NCBI RefSeq assembly: GCF_002994615.1
Contig: NZ_PVNK01000152.1
Coordinates: 34,591-98,590 of the forward strand
Reading direction: 5' to 3'
Origin: Enhygromyxa salina
GTDB lineage: Bacteria > Myxococcota_A > Polyangia > Nannocystales > Nannocystaceae
Length of the DNA stretch: 64,000 nt
A program made the translations under genes and the position numbers. The first letter of the stretch is position 1. Every line of letters starts with the position of its first letter. Positions 1-8,800 of this stretch are shown here, one piece after another. The notes below the pieces were generated by a model, which saw only the letters and a list, made by a program, of their open reading frames with translations, did not search any database and was not told the origin of the DNA.

Positions 1-33
1 GGCACAGGCCGTCGCGCGACCAGGAGAACGCGA

Positions 34-1617
34 ATGCCCAGCTTCCGTAGCGTCCTCGCTCCCATCACCTTGGGTCTGCTCCTTTGTGTGTCCGCCTCCG
101 GCTGCGACAAGAAGGGCAGCGGTACCAAGACCCCGCGCGGCATGTCCAAGGAGGACGTCGAGGCCGAAAAAGAGAAGGCCAAGACTCAAGCCAAGGTCAA
201 CCAGCTGATCGTCCAGGCCAACGAGGCCCTCGGCGCCGGTCGCTACGTGACCGCGCGCAAGATCGCCGAAGACGCGCTGGCCGAGAACCCCGACAACGCC
301 GACGCCTACGTGGTCCTCGGCGCCGCCAACTGGCGCGCAGGCGACTTCGACGCCTCGACCGAGGCCCTGCGCAAGGCCATGGAGCTCGACCCGACCAACT
401 TCGGTGGCGGCGTCGCGCTCTCGCGCAACCTCCGGGCGGCGAGCCTCTACGACGAGTCGCTCGCGATCCTCGAGCCGGTCATCGCCGCCGAGTCCGAGGG
501 CTTCCAGGGCAAGTCCTGCGAGCAGCTCGAGGACTGCGAGGAGGTCGGCGGCTGGTGTGACACCGAGGCCAAGGTCTGCAAGCCGCCGGTCCTCGTCGAC
601 ACCCGCGCCGCCCAGCTGTGGGCCTACTACATGACCCTCGACACCGAGAAGGGCCCCGCCGTCGCCGACGAGGTCTTCCTCGGTGGCGCCGCCGCGGCCG
701 ACGTGACCAACGACGCGATCCGCGGCTACGCCGACTTCCTGCGCGCGTTCGCGGGCAAGGGCGAGCTCGTCGTCATCGAGGGCGAGACCGGCACCGGGGA
801 CCTCGGCCTCGACATCTACACCGGGCTGACTCACAGCTTCGCCGTCGTCGGCGGCGAGCCCAGCCGCGCGCTGTTCTCGCCTCTCCAGATCGAGTCGCGG
901 ATCGACAAGGAGCTCGCCGACTCGCTCGGCCTCGAGCCCCTGGGCAAGACCGCGCTGCTCAACCTCGGCGAGTACGAGGTCACGCTGATCCCCGAGGTCG
1001 AGTTCAAGGGCATCAAGATCAAGAACGTCCCGGCGCTGATCGACGACCTGGCGATCTTCTCCTCGGGCCTGCCCGACAAGGCCGGCGTCATCCTCGGCCA
1101 CCAGGCTCTGCACAAGATCGGCTCGATCGTCGCCGACTACCCGAACAAGTCGCTGACGATCACCAAGGCCGCCCCGAGCGCCGCTCCCGCTGGCGCCGCC
1201 GAGCGCCCGCTGGTCATGCTCGACCAGTGGAGCCTCCACGTCCCGGCCACGCCGATCACGATCGACAGCTCGGACCACACGATCTGGGCCTGGCTCGGCT
1301 ACGCCAACGCCAGCGCGGTCACCCTGACCGCCAAGTCCTACCTCAAGAGCGGTCACCTCCCGCGCGAGATCGAGAACCCCGAGGACCCCGACAACGGCCG
1401 CAAGATGGTCTACGTCGACCAGGTCTCGTTCGGGTCCGTGACGGCCCCCGGCATGGGCGGCCTCGTCTACCTCGAGCAGCCCGGCGAGCCCCAGCTGGCC
1501 ATGGTCCGCGGCTTCTCCGGCTTCGAGCTCGGCGGCTTCGTGAACGTCGCCCTGCTCGAGCAGCTCAAGGTCACCTACGCGTACGGCCAGGGCAAAATCT
1601 GGATCGAGAAGCCGTAA
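34..1617 (+). CDS. TPR lipoprotein with retropepsin-like C-terminal region
   Basis: A 527-residue protein, probably an envelope lipoprotein. A signal peptide ends in a lipobox with Cys24 (SASGC), followed by a charged stretch. Residues about 55-150 look like tetratricopeptide repeats (ANEALGAGRYVTARKIAEDA, then a second similar repeat). A Cys-rich segment follows at about 163-185. From about residue 260 the sequence resembles a retropepsin-type aspartyl protease fold, with an ILGHQALHKIG segment where such proteins have their conserved ILG strand. The usual catalytic D(T/S)G is not visible; the equivalent segment reads VVGGEPS. It may therefore be a non-catalytic relative. The ATG is preceded by AGGAGA at good spacing. 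No substrate or pathway can be named, and the upstream neighbour is outside the window. Confidence 0.8.
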   Translation: MPSFRSVLAPITLGLLLCVSASGCDKKGSGTKTPRGMSKEDVEAEKEKAKTQAKVNQLIVQANEALGAGRYVTARKIAEDALAENPDNADAYVVLGAANWRAGDFDASTEALRKAMELDPTNFGGGVALSRNLRAASLYDESLAILEPVIAAESEGFQGKSCEQLEDCEEVGGWCDTEAKVCKPPVLVDTRAAQLWAYYMTLDTEKGPAVADEVFLGGAAAADVTNDAIRGYADFLRAFAGKGELVVIEGETGTGDLGLDIYTGLTHSFAVVGGEPSRALFSPLQIESRIDKELADSLGLEPLGKTALLNLGEYEVTLIPEVEFKGIKIKNVPALIDDLAIFSSGLPDKAGVILGHQALHKIGSIVADYPNKSLTITKAAPSAAPAGAAERPLVMLDQWSLHVPATPITIDSSDHTIWAWLGYANASAVTLTAKSYLKSGHLPREIENPEDPDNGRKMVYVDQVSFGSVTAPGMGGLVYLEQPGEPQLAMVRGFSGFELGGFVNVALLEQLKVTYAYGQGKIWIEKP

Positions 1618-1631
1618 AGAGGTTGAGGGGG

Positions 1632-2278
1632 GGGGTTGTTTTAGACCCCCCTGGGCGTCAGCGACTCTGCCACGCACGGCCGCAAGCGGCCGGTCGGTCG
1701 GTCGCTGCGCTCCCTCCCTCGGTGGGCTAGCATGAGCTTCGCAATCGCCTGCGTGGCCCCCTAGAAGGGGGCTCGTTTGACTGTGGGCATGGGGTGTTTT
1801 GGGAGCCCCCGCGGGGTGTTTTAGACCCCCCCGACCGTCGGTTGTTTTAGACCCCCCCGACTGTCAGCGACTCTGCCACGCACGGCCGCAAGCGGCCGGT
1901 CGCTCGGTCGCTGCGCTCCCTCCCTCGGTGGGCTAGCATGAGCTTCGCAATCGCCTGCGTGGCCCCCTAGAAGGGGGCTCGTTTGACTGTGGGCATGGGG
2001 GGTGTTTTGGGAGCCCCCGCGGGGTGTTTTAGACCCCCCCGACCGTCAGCGACTCTGCCACGCACGGCCGCAAGCGGCCGGTCGCTCGGTCGCTGCGCTC
2101 CCTCCCTCGGTGGGCTCGCATGAGCTTCGCAATCGCCTGCGTGGCCCCCTAAAAGGGGGCTCGTTTGACTGTGGGCATAGGCCCCCGGCGGTCAGCGACT
2201 CTGCCACGCAGGGCCGGTCGCTCGTTCCTCGCTCGGACCTGCAGTAACCTGCGAGCCTCCCTGGAAGGGGGCTCGAGT
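1632..2278 (+). repeat. Tandem 134-bp intergenic repeat array (three full units plus a partial)
   Basis: Three near-identical 134-bp units lie at 1657-1790, 1863-1996 and 2045-2178, with a degenerate fourth from about 2191. Each starts GTCAGCGACTCTGCCACGC and ends TGACTGTGGGCAT. Each contains two strong inverted repeats: CGGCCGC-aa-GCGGCCG, and GCCCCC-tagaa-GGGGGC. Between units a TTTTAGACCCCCC motif recurs. The array fills the gap between two genes that converge (a lipoprotein ending at 1617 and atpE ending at 2517), so transcription termination is a plausible role. Short open frames across it are translated repeats, not genes. Confidence 0.9.
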
Positions 2279-2341
2279 CTCAGTAGCAGGCGCGGCTCAA
2301 ATCTCGTGTGGGCGAGGACCGCAGGGCTCAAAACACCAAAT

Positions 2342-2407
2342 GCCCCAGCACCGCGAGATGCGGTACCGGGGCTGCGGGCTCATGAAACTCAGCCCCTTTA
2401 GAGGGGC
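2342..2407. terminator. Two adjacent hairpins in the convergent region (possible terminators)
   Basis: The first hairpin is GCCCC/GGGGC (2342-2346 with 2368-2372) enclosing ACCGC-gagat-GCGGT (2350-2364). The second is GCCCCT-ttag-AGGGGC (2392-2407). Neither has a long T tract, so intrinsic termination is only a possibility. The position between two converging genes is what suggests it. Confidence 0.4.
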
Positions 2408-2430
2408 GCATAGACCGGTGCGTCGCTCAC

Positions 2431-2515
2431 ACCAGCCCACCGAGCGGGCACGAGCGACCGGCCGCTTGCGGCCCTGCTTGGCAAAGTCGCAAACGGCCCA
2501 GGGGGTCTAAGACAA
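2431..2515 (-). repeat. Inverted copy of the intergenic repeat
   Basis: This stretch is the repeat of 1657-2178 in the opposite orientation. It reads CCCACCGAGCG, then GACCGGCCGCTTGCGGCC, then TTGGCAAAGTCGC and ends GGGGGTCTAA, which is the reverse complement of the unit plus its TTAGACCCCC tail. It abuts the stop codon of atpE on the minus strand. The outward orientation matches a model in which each converging gene carries the same 3' element. Confidence 0.8.
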
Positions 2516-2516
2516 C

Positions 2517-2846
2517 CTAGAGCCGGCCGTTGAGGATGAAGGAGATCAGGAACGCGAAGATGACCAGGGACTCGATGAAGGCGAGACCGATCAGCATCGG
2601 CGTGAACACGGCCGAGCTCGAGTTGGGGTTGCGGCAGATGCCCTCGAGGGCGGATGCAACGGCGCGACCCTGACCGAGACCGCCGCCGAGCGCGGCGAGG
2701 CCGATAGCGAGCGCCATGGCGATCGCAACGCCCATGTTGGCGGGCGCGGCAGCCGCTTCAGCTTCGGCCGCCGGGGCAGCGAGGGCGAGGGCGGGAACCA
2801 GGAAGGCCACCAGGGCGGCGATGGGGGCAACGATTCGCTTGCTCAT
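2517..2846 (-). CDS. atpE: ATP synthase Fo subunit c
   Basis: The proteolipid of the membrane rotor ring of F-type ATP synthase, 109 residues. Residues 1-36 form a signal-peptide-like, alanine-rich extension seen in some delta-type relatives. The two transmembrane helices follow, with the loop motif GICRNP at 69-74. The ion-carrying carboxylate is Glu92 in FIESLVIF. Gln59 in the GLGQG motif of helix 1 and Ser93 next to the Glu match positions that ligate Na+ in sodium-type c rings. The start has GAGGAA upstream. The gene is the last of the minus-strand Fo cluster, 42 bp after atpB. F1 genes are not in the window. Confidence 0.96.
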   Translation of the reverse strand: MSKRIVAPIAALVAFLVPALALAAPAAEAEAAAAPANMGVAIAMALAIGLAALGGGLGQGRAVASALEGICRNPNSSSAVFTPMLIGLAFIESLVIFAFLISFILNGRL

Positions 2847-2888
2847 TGTCGTGTTTCCTCAGACTCGAATGGGGAAGTCGTTTGGTCC

Positions 2889-3704
2889 TCAGTGCTCCTC
2901 GGCGTGCTCGAGAGCCAGGGACAGGTAGATGACGGTCAGCAGGGTGAAGACCACGGTCTGAATGATCGCGACCATCACGCCCAGCAGCATGAAGGGGACG
3001 GGGACCAGCAGCGGCACGAGCACCAACACCGCGCCGACGACCTTGTGGTCGGCGAGCATGTTGCCCATGAGCCGCAGCGAGAGCGAGACCGGGCGGGCGA
3101 TGTGGCTGACGATCTCGATCGGCAGCATCAGCCAGAACAGCCACGGGAACTTGAGACCACCCGGCTTGAACGAGAAGCTCGGCCCGAGAAAGTGGGCGAG
3201 GTAGTGCAAGCCGTTGGTGTAGACCCCGACGACGTTGTAGATGACGAAGACCATGACCGCGAGGGCCAGGTTGGTCTTGAGCGTGTCGGTGGCCGGCAAC
3301 AGGCCCGGGACCAGGCCCTGGATGTTGCAGATGAAGATGAACAGCGCGAGGGTCCCGATGAAGGGCAGCCACCGCTTGGTGTCCTCCTCACCGAGGACGT
3401 CGGCGCTCATGTTGAAGGTCGCGTTGACGAAGCCGTTGAGCATCGCCGGCAGCCGCCACTCGCGCGGGGGCACGACCCCCTCGGTCTTGTTGCCGAGCAC
3501 GTCCTGGCGCCAGCGGAGCGCGGCGATGATCAGGAACACGACCGTGATCACCGCCGCAGCGACGTGGATCAGGGAGTAGTGCGTGTCCCCGAACATCATC
3601 CACTCCCAGCGCCGGATGCCGAACACGCTCTGCTCGGCCTGGTTGGTCAGGCGTGCCCAAAATTCGGGCATCAAGACGGTGTAGAGAGTGTCGTGGTCGC
3701 CCAT
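2889..3704 (-). CDS. atpB: ATP synthase Fo subunit a
   Basis: The stator channel subunit of ATP synthase, 271 residues from the ATG at 3704. The essential arginine lies in LSLRLMGNMLADH near residue 185, and several hydrophobic helices surround it. The final helix is followed by an LEHAEEH tail. The frame stays open upstream to 3968, but those residues have no membrane character and do not look like subunit a, so MGDHDTL is the chosen start. No strong ribosome binding site is visible there. The gene follows atpI after about 150 bp and is followed by atpE. Confidence 0.95.
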   Translation of the reverse strand: MGDHDTLYTVLMPEFWARLTNQAEQSVFGIRRWEWMMFGDTHYSLIHVAAAVITVVFLIIAALRWRQDVLGNKTEGVVPPREWRLPAMLNGFVNATFNMSADVLGEEDTKRWLPFIGTLALFIFICNIQGLVPGLLPATDTLKTNLALAVMVFVIYNVVGVYTNGLHYLAHFLGPSFSFKPGGLKFPWLFWLMLPIEIVSHIARPVSLSLRLMGNMLADHKVVGAVLVLVPLLVPVPFMLLGVMVAIIQTVVFTLLTVIYLSLALEHAEEH

Positions 3705-3858
3705 AAGCCGGGTGGGGTAGGGATGAGAAAGCCCACCAGGGGTAGGCCTCGTCGCGCGGCATGTACCAAAGGTTTTGGGGCCTGGCAAGCACGAGAATCG
3801 CCGGTCAGCGCGGCCACAAGCGGGCTGTCTGGGGTTTCGTGAGCTGGCTTCGGATCGC

Positions 3859-4326
3859 CTACGCCCGGGCTCGCTCGTGGCGGTAGGCCGCGGCACTGCC
3901 AGCGACCAGAACGAGGACGACCCCGATCGCCAGGCCCATCGGCTCCGTCGCCGGGTACCACAGCACACCGGCGATCAAGAGCACGACGAGGACCAGGCGC
4001 AGACCCCCGCCAACGCCGCGGGGACGGTCCACGATGTCCGCCGGGTCGCTCCCCTCCCCGCCCGCTTTCGCGTGAGCCAAGCCCTGCTGAGCCTGGGCGC
4101 GCTCGACCCCGGCGACCGTGCGATCGATCGCACCGCCGACCCCCCGCGCCAACAACACGAAGTTGACGGCGCCAACCACGGTCCCGAGCACGATCGAGAC
4201 CGCGAGCGCGGGATCGCTCAGGGCGACGAGCCCCGCGAGCCCGCCGCCGCCGAGGCAGGCGTAGCGCACGGCGTCCCGCACGAGCACCCGACGATCGACC
4301 GGCGCCAAGTCCGGGGCCTCACTCAC
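3859..4326 (-). CDS. atpI: AtpI-like ATP synthase subunit I family membrane protein
   Basis: A 155-residue membrane protein with about four hydrophobic segments: roughly 23-38, 42-64, 108-124 and 129-146. A charged linker of about 40 residues separates the two pairs. Size, topology and position directly upstream of atpB and atpE fit the ATP synthase protein I family, which assists c-ring assembly or stability in other bacteria. Its start overlaps the stop of the upstream atpZ-like gene by 8 bp, so the two are probably translated together. Assignment rests mainly on context and topology, because this family is poorly conserved. Confidence 0.75.
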   Translation of the reverse strand: MSEAPDLAPVDRRVLVRDAVRYACLGGGGLAGLVALSDPALAVSIVLGTVVGAVNFVLLARGVGGAIDRTVAGVERAQAQQGLAHAKAGGEGSDPADIVDRPRGVGGGLRLVLVVLLIAGVLWYPATEPMGLAIGVVLVLVAGSAAAYRHERARA

Positions 4327-4705
4327 CGCTCGAGCCCCGATCCTGGCCCTGGTCGGGATCTTGGCCTTGGCCGCCCGCGAGGGCCTGCTCGCGGTCGCGC
4401 TCGGCGATCTCGCGCTGGTACTGCCTCGCCGTGCGGACCAGCGCCTTGACGGCCGCGCCGATCCCGATGACGAACCCGATCACGGTCGTCCACGGCGCCC
4501 AGTGGGTGTAGGTGCGCTCGAGCCAGCTCGCTATCAAGGTGCAGCCGATCACGGCCACGGCGATCTCGATCCCGATCGAGGCCGAAGATGTGTGGCGAAA
4601 CCACGGCGCCTTACCGCCCCCGCGCCGCTTGGCGTCGCCGTAGACGTGCTTCTCGACGAGCTTGGCGTGGCGGGCCTCGTCGACGGGCTCGAGATCTTCA
4701 GCCAT
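4319..4705 (-). CDS. AtpZ/AtpI-type F0F1 ATPase accessory protein
   Basis: A 128-residue protein that opens the Fo cluster. A hydrophilic N-terminus precedes two predicted transmembrane helices (GIEIAVAVIGCTLIASWL and a second beginning TTVIGFVIGIGAA), followed by a basic and Gln/Asp-rich tail. This pattern matches the small AtpZ/AtpI proteins found at the head of atp operons. In-frame sequence upstream of the ATG at 4705 overlaps the divergent DUF2804 gene and was rejected. The region 4706-4750 between the divergent starts must hold both promoters, but no clear -35/-10 pair is evident. Confidence 0.75.
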   Translation of the reverse strand: MAEDLEPVDEARHAKLVEKHVYGDAKRRGGGKAPWFRHTSSASIGIEIAVAVIGCTLIASWLERTYTHWAPWTTVIGFVIGIGAAVKALVRTARQYQREIAERDREQALAGGQGQDPDQGQDRGSSGE

Positions 4706-4750
4706 GTCGCCGCCGGAATGTAGCACCGCCTTGGGTACAGTGGCGGCCGC

Positions 4751-5788
4751 ATGCGAGAGATCCTCGAGCCGCCGACCTCGCTGGTCCAAGACGGCCGCGC
4801 GTTGTTCGGCACCTACGCGGGGCCGATCGCCGACGTCAACCTGATCGACGCCCAGCCCTTCGCGCTGCCGCTGCCGCGCGCGCTCCGGGCCCTGCGGCTC
4901 AAGGAGTGGCAGGCGTTTCAGTTTGGCAACGGGCGCTACTTCTTCGTCGTCGCCCTGTTCAACGCCAAGGTCCTCGCGCTCGCGCAGCTGAAGGTCTACG
5001 ACCGCGAGCGTCGGTCCAAGCACGTGTTCGAGCGCAAGCTCCCGGGCTGGGCCCTGACCGCGCCGCGCAACCTGCTGTGCTCCGAGATGCGCTACGAAGG
5101 CGGCGGCGCGTCGCTGCGCTTCCTCAATCGCCTGGCTGAAGATCGGATCACGATCGAGCTCGACCTGCCGCAGACCGAGGACATGCCCAGGCTCTCGGGC
5201 GCGGTCACGGCCCTGGCCGCGGGCTGCGAGCCCGAGGTCGTGTGCATTCCCTTCAGCGCCAAGCGCGGGATGTACTCGCACAAGGGCTGCCTCGCCCTCG
5301 AAGGCGAGCTGCGCCTCGGCGACGAGACCCTGCGCTTCTCACCCGCGGACAGCTTCTTGTTGATGGACGATCACAAGGGCTACTACGCCCACGTGATGCG
5401 CTGGGACTGGGTCACGGGCGGCGGCTTCGACCCGCGCGGGCGCCGGATCGGCTTCAACCTGACCCGCAACGCCTCGAGCGATCCGAACCACTATAACGAG
5501 AACTGCGTGTGGATCGACGGCCGCCTCCACCTGCTGCCGCCGGTCACCTTCACGCGGCGGCCCGAGCTCGAGCCCGAGGTCTGGGAGATCCGCGACGAGG
5601 CCGGCGAGGTCGAGGTCGACTTCGTGATCGAGCTCGACGGGCACGTGCGCGTCAACGCGGTGGTCGTCGAGAGTCGCTACCGCGGGCCCTTTGGGCGCGT
5701 GCGCGGGTATGTGCGGGGGGTTGAGGGGGAGCGGGTCGAGCTCGATGGGCTGTTTGGGATGGGCGAGGACTTCTACTTGCGCTGCTGA
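4751..5788 (+). CDS. DUF2804 family protein
   Basis: A 345-residue protein recognisable as DUF2804 by its central MDDHKGYYAHVMRWDWVTG segment (residues about 206-224) and the following RRIGFNLTRN. The family has a beta-rich fold resembling lipocalin/hydroxyneurosporene-synthase-like proteins; its biochemical role is not known. There is no signal peptide or membrane helix, so it is probably cytoplasmic. It is transcribed divergently from the ATP synthase Fo genes and ends 33 bp before vgrG. That close spacing does not by itself imply a shared function. Confidence 0.85.
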   Translation: MREILEPPTSLVQDGRALFGTYAGPIADVNLIDAQPFALPLPRALRALRLKEWQAFQFGNGRYFFVVALFNAKVLALAQLKVYDRERRSKHVFERKLPGWALTAPRNLLCSEMRYEGGGASLRFLNRLAEDRITIELDLPQTEDMPRLSGAVTALAAGCEPEVVCIPFSAKRGMYSHKGCLALEGELRLGDETLRFSPADSFLLMDDHKGYYAHVMRWDWVTGGGFDPRGRRIGFNLTRNASSDPNHYNENCVWIDGRLHLLPPVTFTRRPELEPEVWEIRDEAGEVEVDFVIELDGHVRVNAVVVESRYRGPFGRVRGYVRGVEGERVELDGLFGMGEDFYLRC

Positions 5789-5821
5789 GCGGCCAGGCCT
5801 GAAACTGGGGTCGAGTCCCCG

Positions 5822-8800
5822 ATGGCCGACAAACCCGAGATCCGTGACACTGAACGACTCCACCCGGTGACAGCCGAGCTGTGGTTTCCCCGCGGTCCCG
5901 CGCTGAATGTGAAGGTCAGACGCGTCAGCGGCCACGAGCGGCTCGCGGGCCCCTACGAGTTCGAGGTCGAGTTCTCGCTCGAGGCTGGCGCGATCGATCT
6001 CGAGCAGCTGCTCGGGACCGAGTGCGAGCTCATCCTCGACCGCAGCGGCCTCGGGCGTCACATCTACGGCATCGTCGCCCGCGTCGAATTTGCCCTCGAC
6101 GCCGACGCCGACGCCCTCGTCGGCGATGAAGGTGCGCGGGTGATCGTGACCCCCGCGTTCTCGCTGCTCAACCAGGACATCGACACGCGCTTCTTCTCGG
6201 GCATGAGCGTGATCGAGATCCTCGACGAGGTCCTGGGCGCCAGCTTGCAAGGCTATCGCCGCGAGGTCGACGTCGGCTCGCACATCATCCGCGACTATCC
6301 GCGGCGCGACTACTGCGTCCGCTTCCGCGAGTCGACCCTCGCGTTCTGCGAGCGCGTCATGCAAGAGGAGGGGATCGGCTACTTCTTCCAGGCCGACCTC
6401 GACGGCGAGCGCGAGCGCATGGTCCTGTTCGACAACAACGAGGACTGCGCCCAGGTCGAGCTCCTGGTCCCCGAGCCGATCCCGATCGTCCGCACCCGAC
6501 CGGACGAGCTCGACCGCGAGTCGCTGCAGCAGCTCGACTGGCTGGCCCGCAGGGTGCCCAACCGCGTGATCGCCCGGGCCTACAACCTCAAGGACCCGGC
6601 CCACATCGAGCAAGCCGCGGCCCAGCGTGAAGCGAGCGTCGAGCAGCAAGTCGTAGTCGAGGGCCAGCGCCGCCACATCATCGACGACCCGATCGACGAT
6701 CCCGCGGGGACGAACTTCGACGGCGCGGGGCTCGAGCAGTCCCAGCGCACCGCCTCGCTGGCCTTCGAGCGCTACGGCGTCGACGCAGGCGAGGGCCGCG
6801 GGCGCGGCAACGCGATCGGGTTCGTGCCCGGCGCCGTGTTCGAGGTCGGCGAGGGCGCTCAGGACTCGCGGCGCGACTCGAGCTTCCTCCTGACCCGCGT
6901 CGACCACGAGGCGATTCGCGACGAGAGCCCCGGCGCTGACGGGTTTCGCTACGAGAATCGCTTCTCCTGCACTCCGAGCACCCAACCCTATCGACCCGAG
7001 CGTGCGCGCCCGCGGCCGTCGGTCCAAGGCGTGCTCACGGGCGTGATCGTTGGCCCCGAGGGCGAAGAGGTCCACACCGACGCACTCGGCCGGGTCCGGG
7101 TTCAATTTCACGCCGACCGCCACGCCGAAGGGCTCGAGCCGAGCTCGTGCTGGGTCCGCGTCGCGCAGATCTGGGCGGGCCAGGGTTACGGCGCCATGGT
7201 CATCCCCCGCGTGGGCATGGAGGTCGTCGTGTCCTTCATCGACGGCAACCCCGACTGCCCGATCGTCACGGGCTGCGTCTACAACGGCGCCCAAGAGCCG
7301 CCCTACCCGCTGCCCGCCGAGCTGACCAAGACGACCTTCAAGTCGCGCTCGTCACCGGGTGGTGAGGGTTTCAACGAGCTCCGCGTCGAGGACGCCAAGG
7401 GCTCGGAGCAGATCTTCGTGCACGGACAGCGGCGCATGGACGTGCGCGTGCGCGGGTCGCTGCTCGAGACCACAGGGGCGAATCGCGAGGAAGTCGTCGG
7501 GGGCGATCACAGCACGCTGGTTCGCGGCGACGTCAACCATCATGTGGAGGGCGCCTCATACGTGAAGGTCGACGGGCCCCAGTACAACTGGGCGAACGCG
7601 GACGTGTCGGAGCGCTACGAAACCAACCACTTCGTGAACGCTGTCGAGTTGAGCCAGCTGACCGCGGGGAAGGTCGTCATGGAGGCGTCGGGTTCGTTCG
7701 GGATCAACGCCAACGATGTCCGACTCGGAGGGACGAACAGCGTGAGCATCTGGAGTGGCGAAAAGCTCGTGCTCGAGAGCTACCGGTCGCTAGAGCTCAA
7801 GGTTGGAGATAGCTTCATCATGCTCTCCCGCGGAGGTCTCAGCATTGGCGGACCGCTGGTCCGGATCAACAGCGGCGGCGGCGTGGACAGCCTGGATATC
7901 CACAATAATGGTCTTTGGGTCTCGCCCGTTCGCCTCGACTCCTACAAGCCGTGGGACGCGTTGGCGGCAGATGACGGCAAACCGGGTCGCAAGCACGGGG
8001 GCGGCGGCGGCGGGCGCCGCACGCATGAGCACGAAGTCATCGAGCCCCAGCGCGCGCCCCCAAAGCCGCTACCAGACCCCCCTCACCCGAGCCCGTCCGA
8101 TGACGACTATCAGCTGGTTGATGGCAAGGGCGCAGTGACGAGCCTCGCATGGATCGACGAAGAGGCCTGGTGTGGCGAGACCGCCGAATTGGCAATCGAG
8201 GCCGCGGACAACTCACCGGGAGCACGCGCGGGCCTGTGGCTGGTCGACGCGATGGATGGCTCCACCCTCCAGGGGGGCATCGGCTTCGATCTTCGCGATG
8301 GCACGCACAAGACCGAGATCTACGACATTCTGCCGCGACTCGCGGGCGGTCAGCGCGAAAAAGATCGGCTCGTGCACGGCTTCGCCCTCACGCAACGAAC
8401 ACCCAGCCCGTTGCGCGTTCGTTTCCTCAGCGACCTCCCCGCGTCGACCCAAACAATCGGAGAGCAATCCTTCACGCTGTCGGTGTCCAACTACACGGTC
8501 AAAATACGGGGCACAATCCGCTACGTGCGCGCCTGGATGTACTACATCATCAACGTCTCCGGCTGCATGCCAGATGTGACCCCAGGTCGGATCGGGGGCC
8601 GCTGTTACGGCACGACCAACTGGTGGTACTGCAAGAAGGTTGCGCCCGAGAAATTCGTGTTTTGGAACGGCGCGCAGTGGCTGCCAGTCCCCAACAGCTG
8701 GACGGACCCCCACGGGGTCAACCTCTATGGAACGGCCGTGTGGCGCGAGCCCTATGGGGTGGTCGCCACGCAACACGGGCAGAGCCCATGGCCGGACCCC

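Noticed and set aside
2002..2247. Short open frame with repeated RQRLCHARPQAAGRS-type translation
   Set aside because: It is the translation of the 134-bp intergenic repeats, not a protein gene.
3705..3968. N-terminal extension of subunit a upstream of 3704
   Set aside because: The extra residues are Arg/Pro/Ser-rich, unlike subunit a, and overlap the end of atpI.
5339..7294. Long minus-strand open frame opposite the DUF2804 and vgrG genes
   Set aside because: It spans two well-supported plus-strand genes and has only biased composition.
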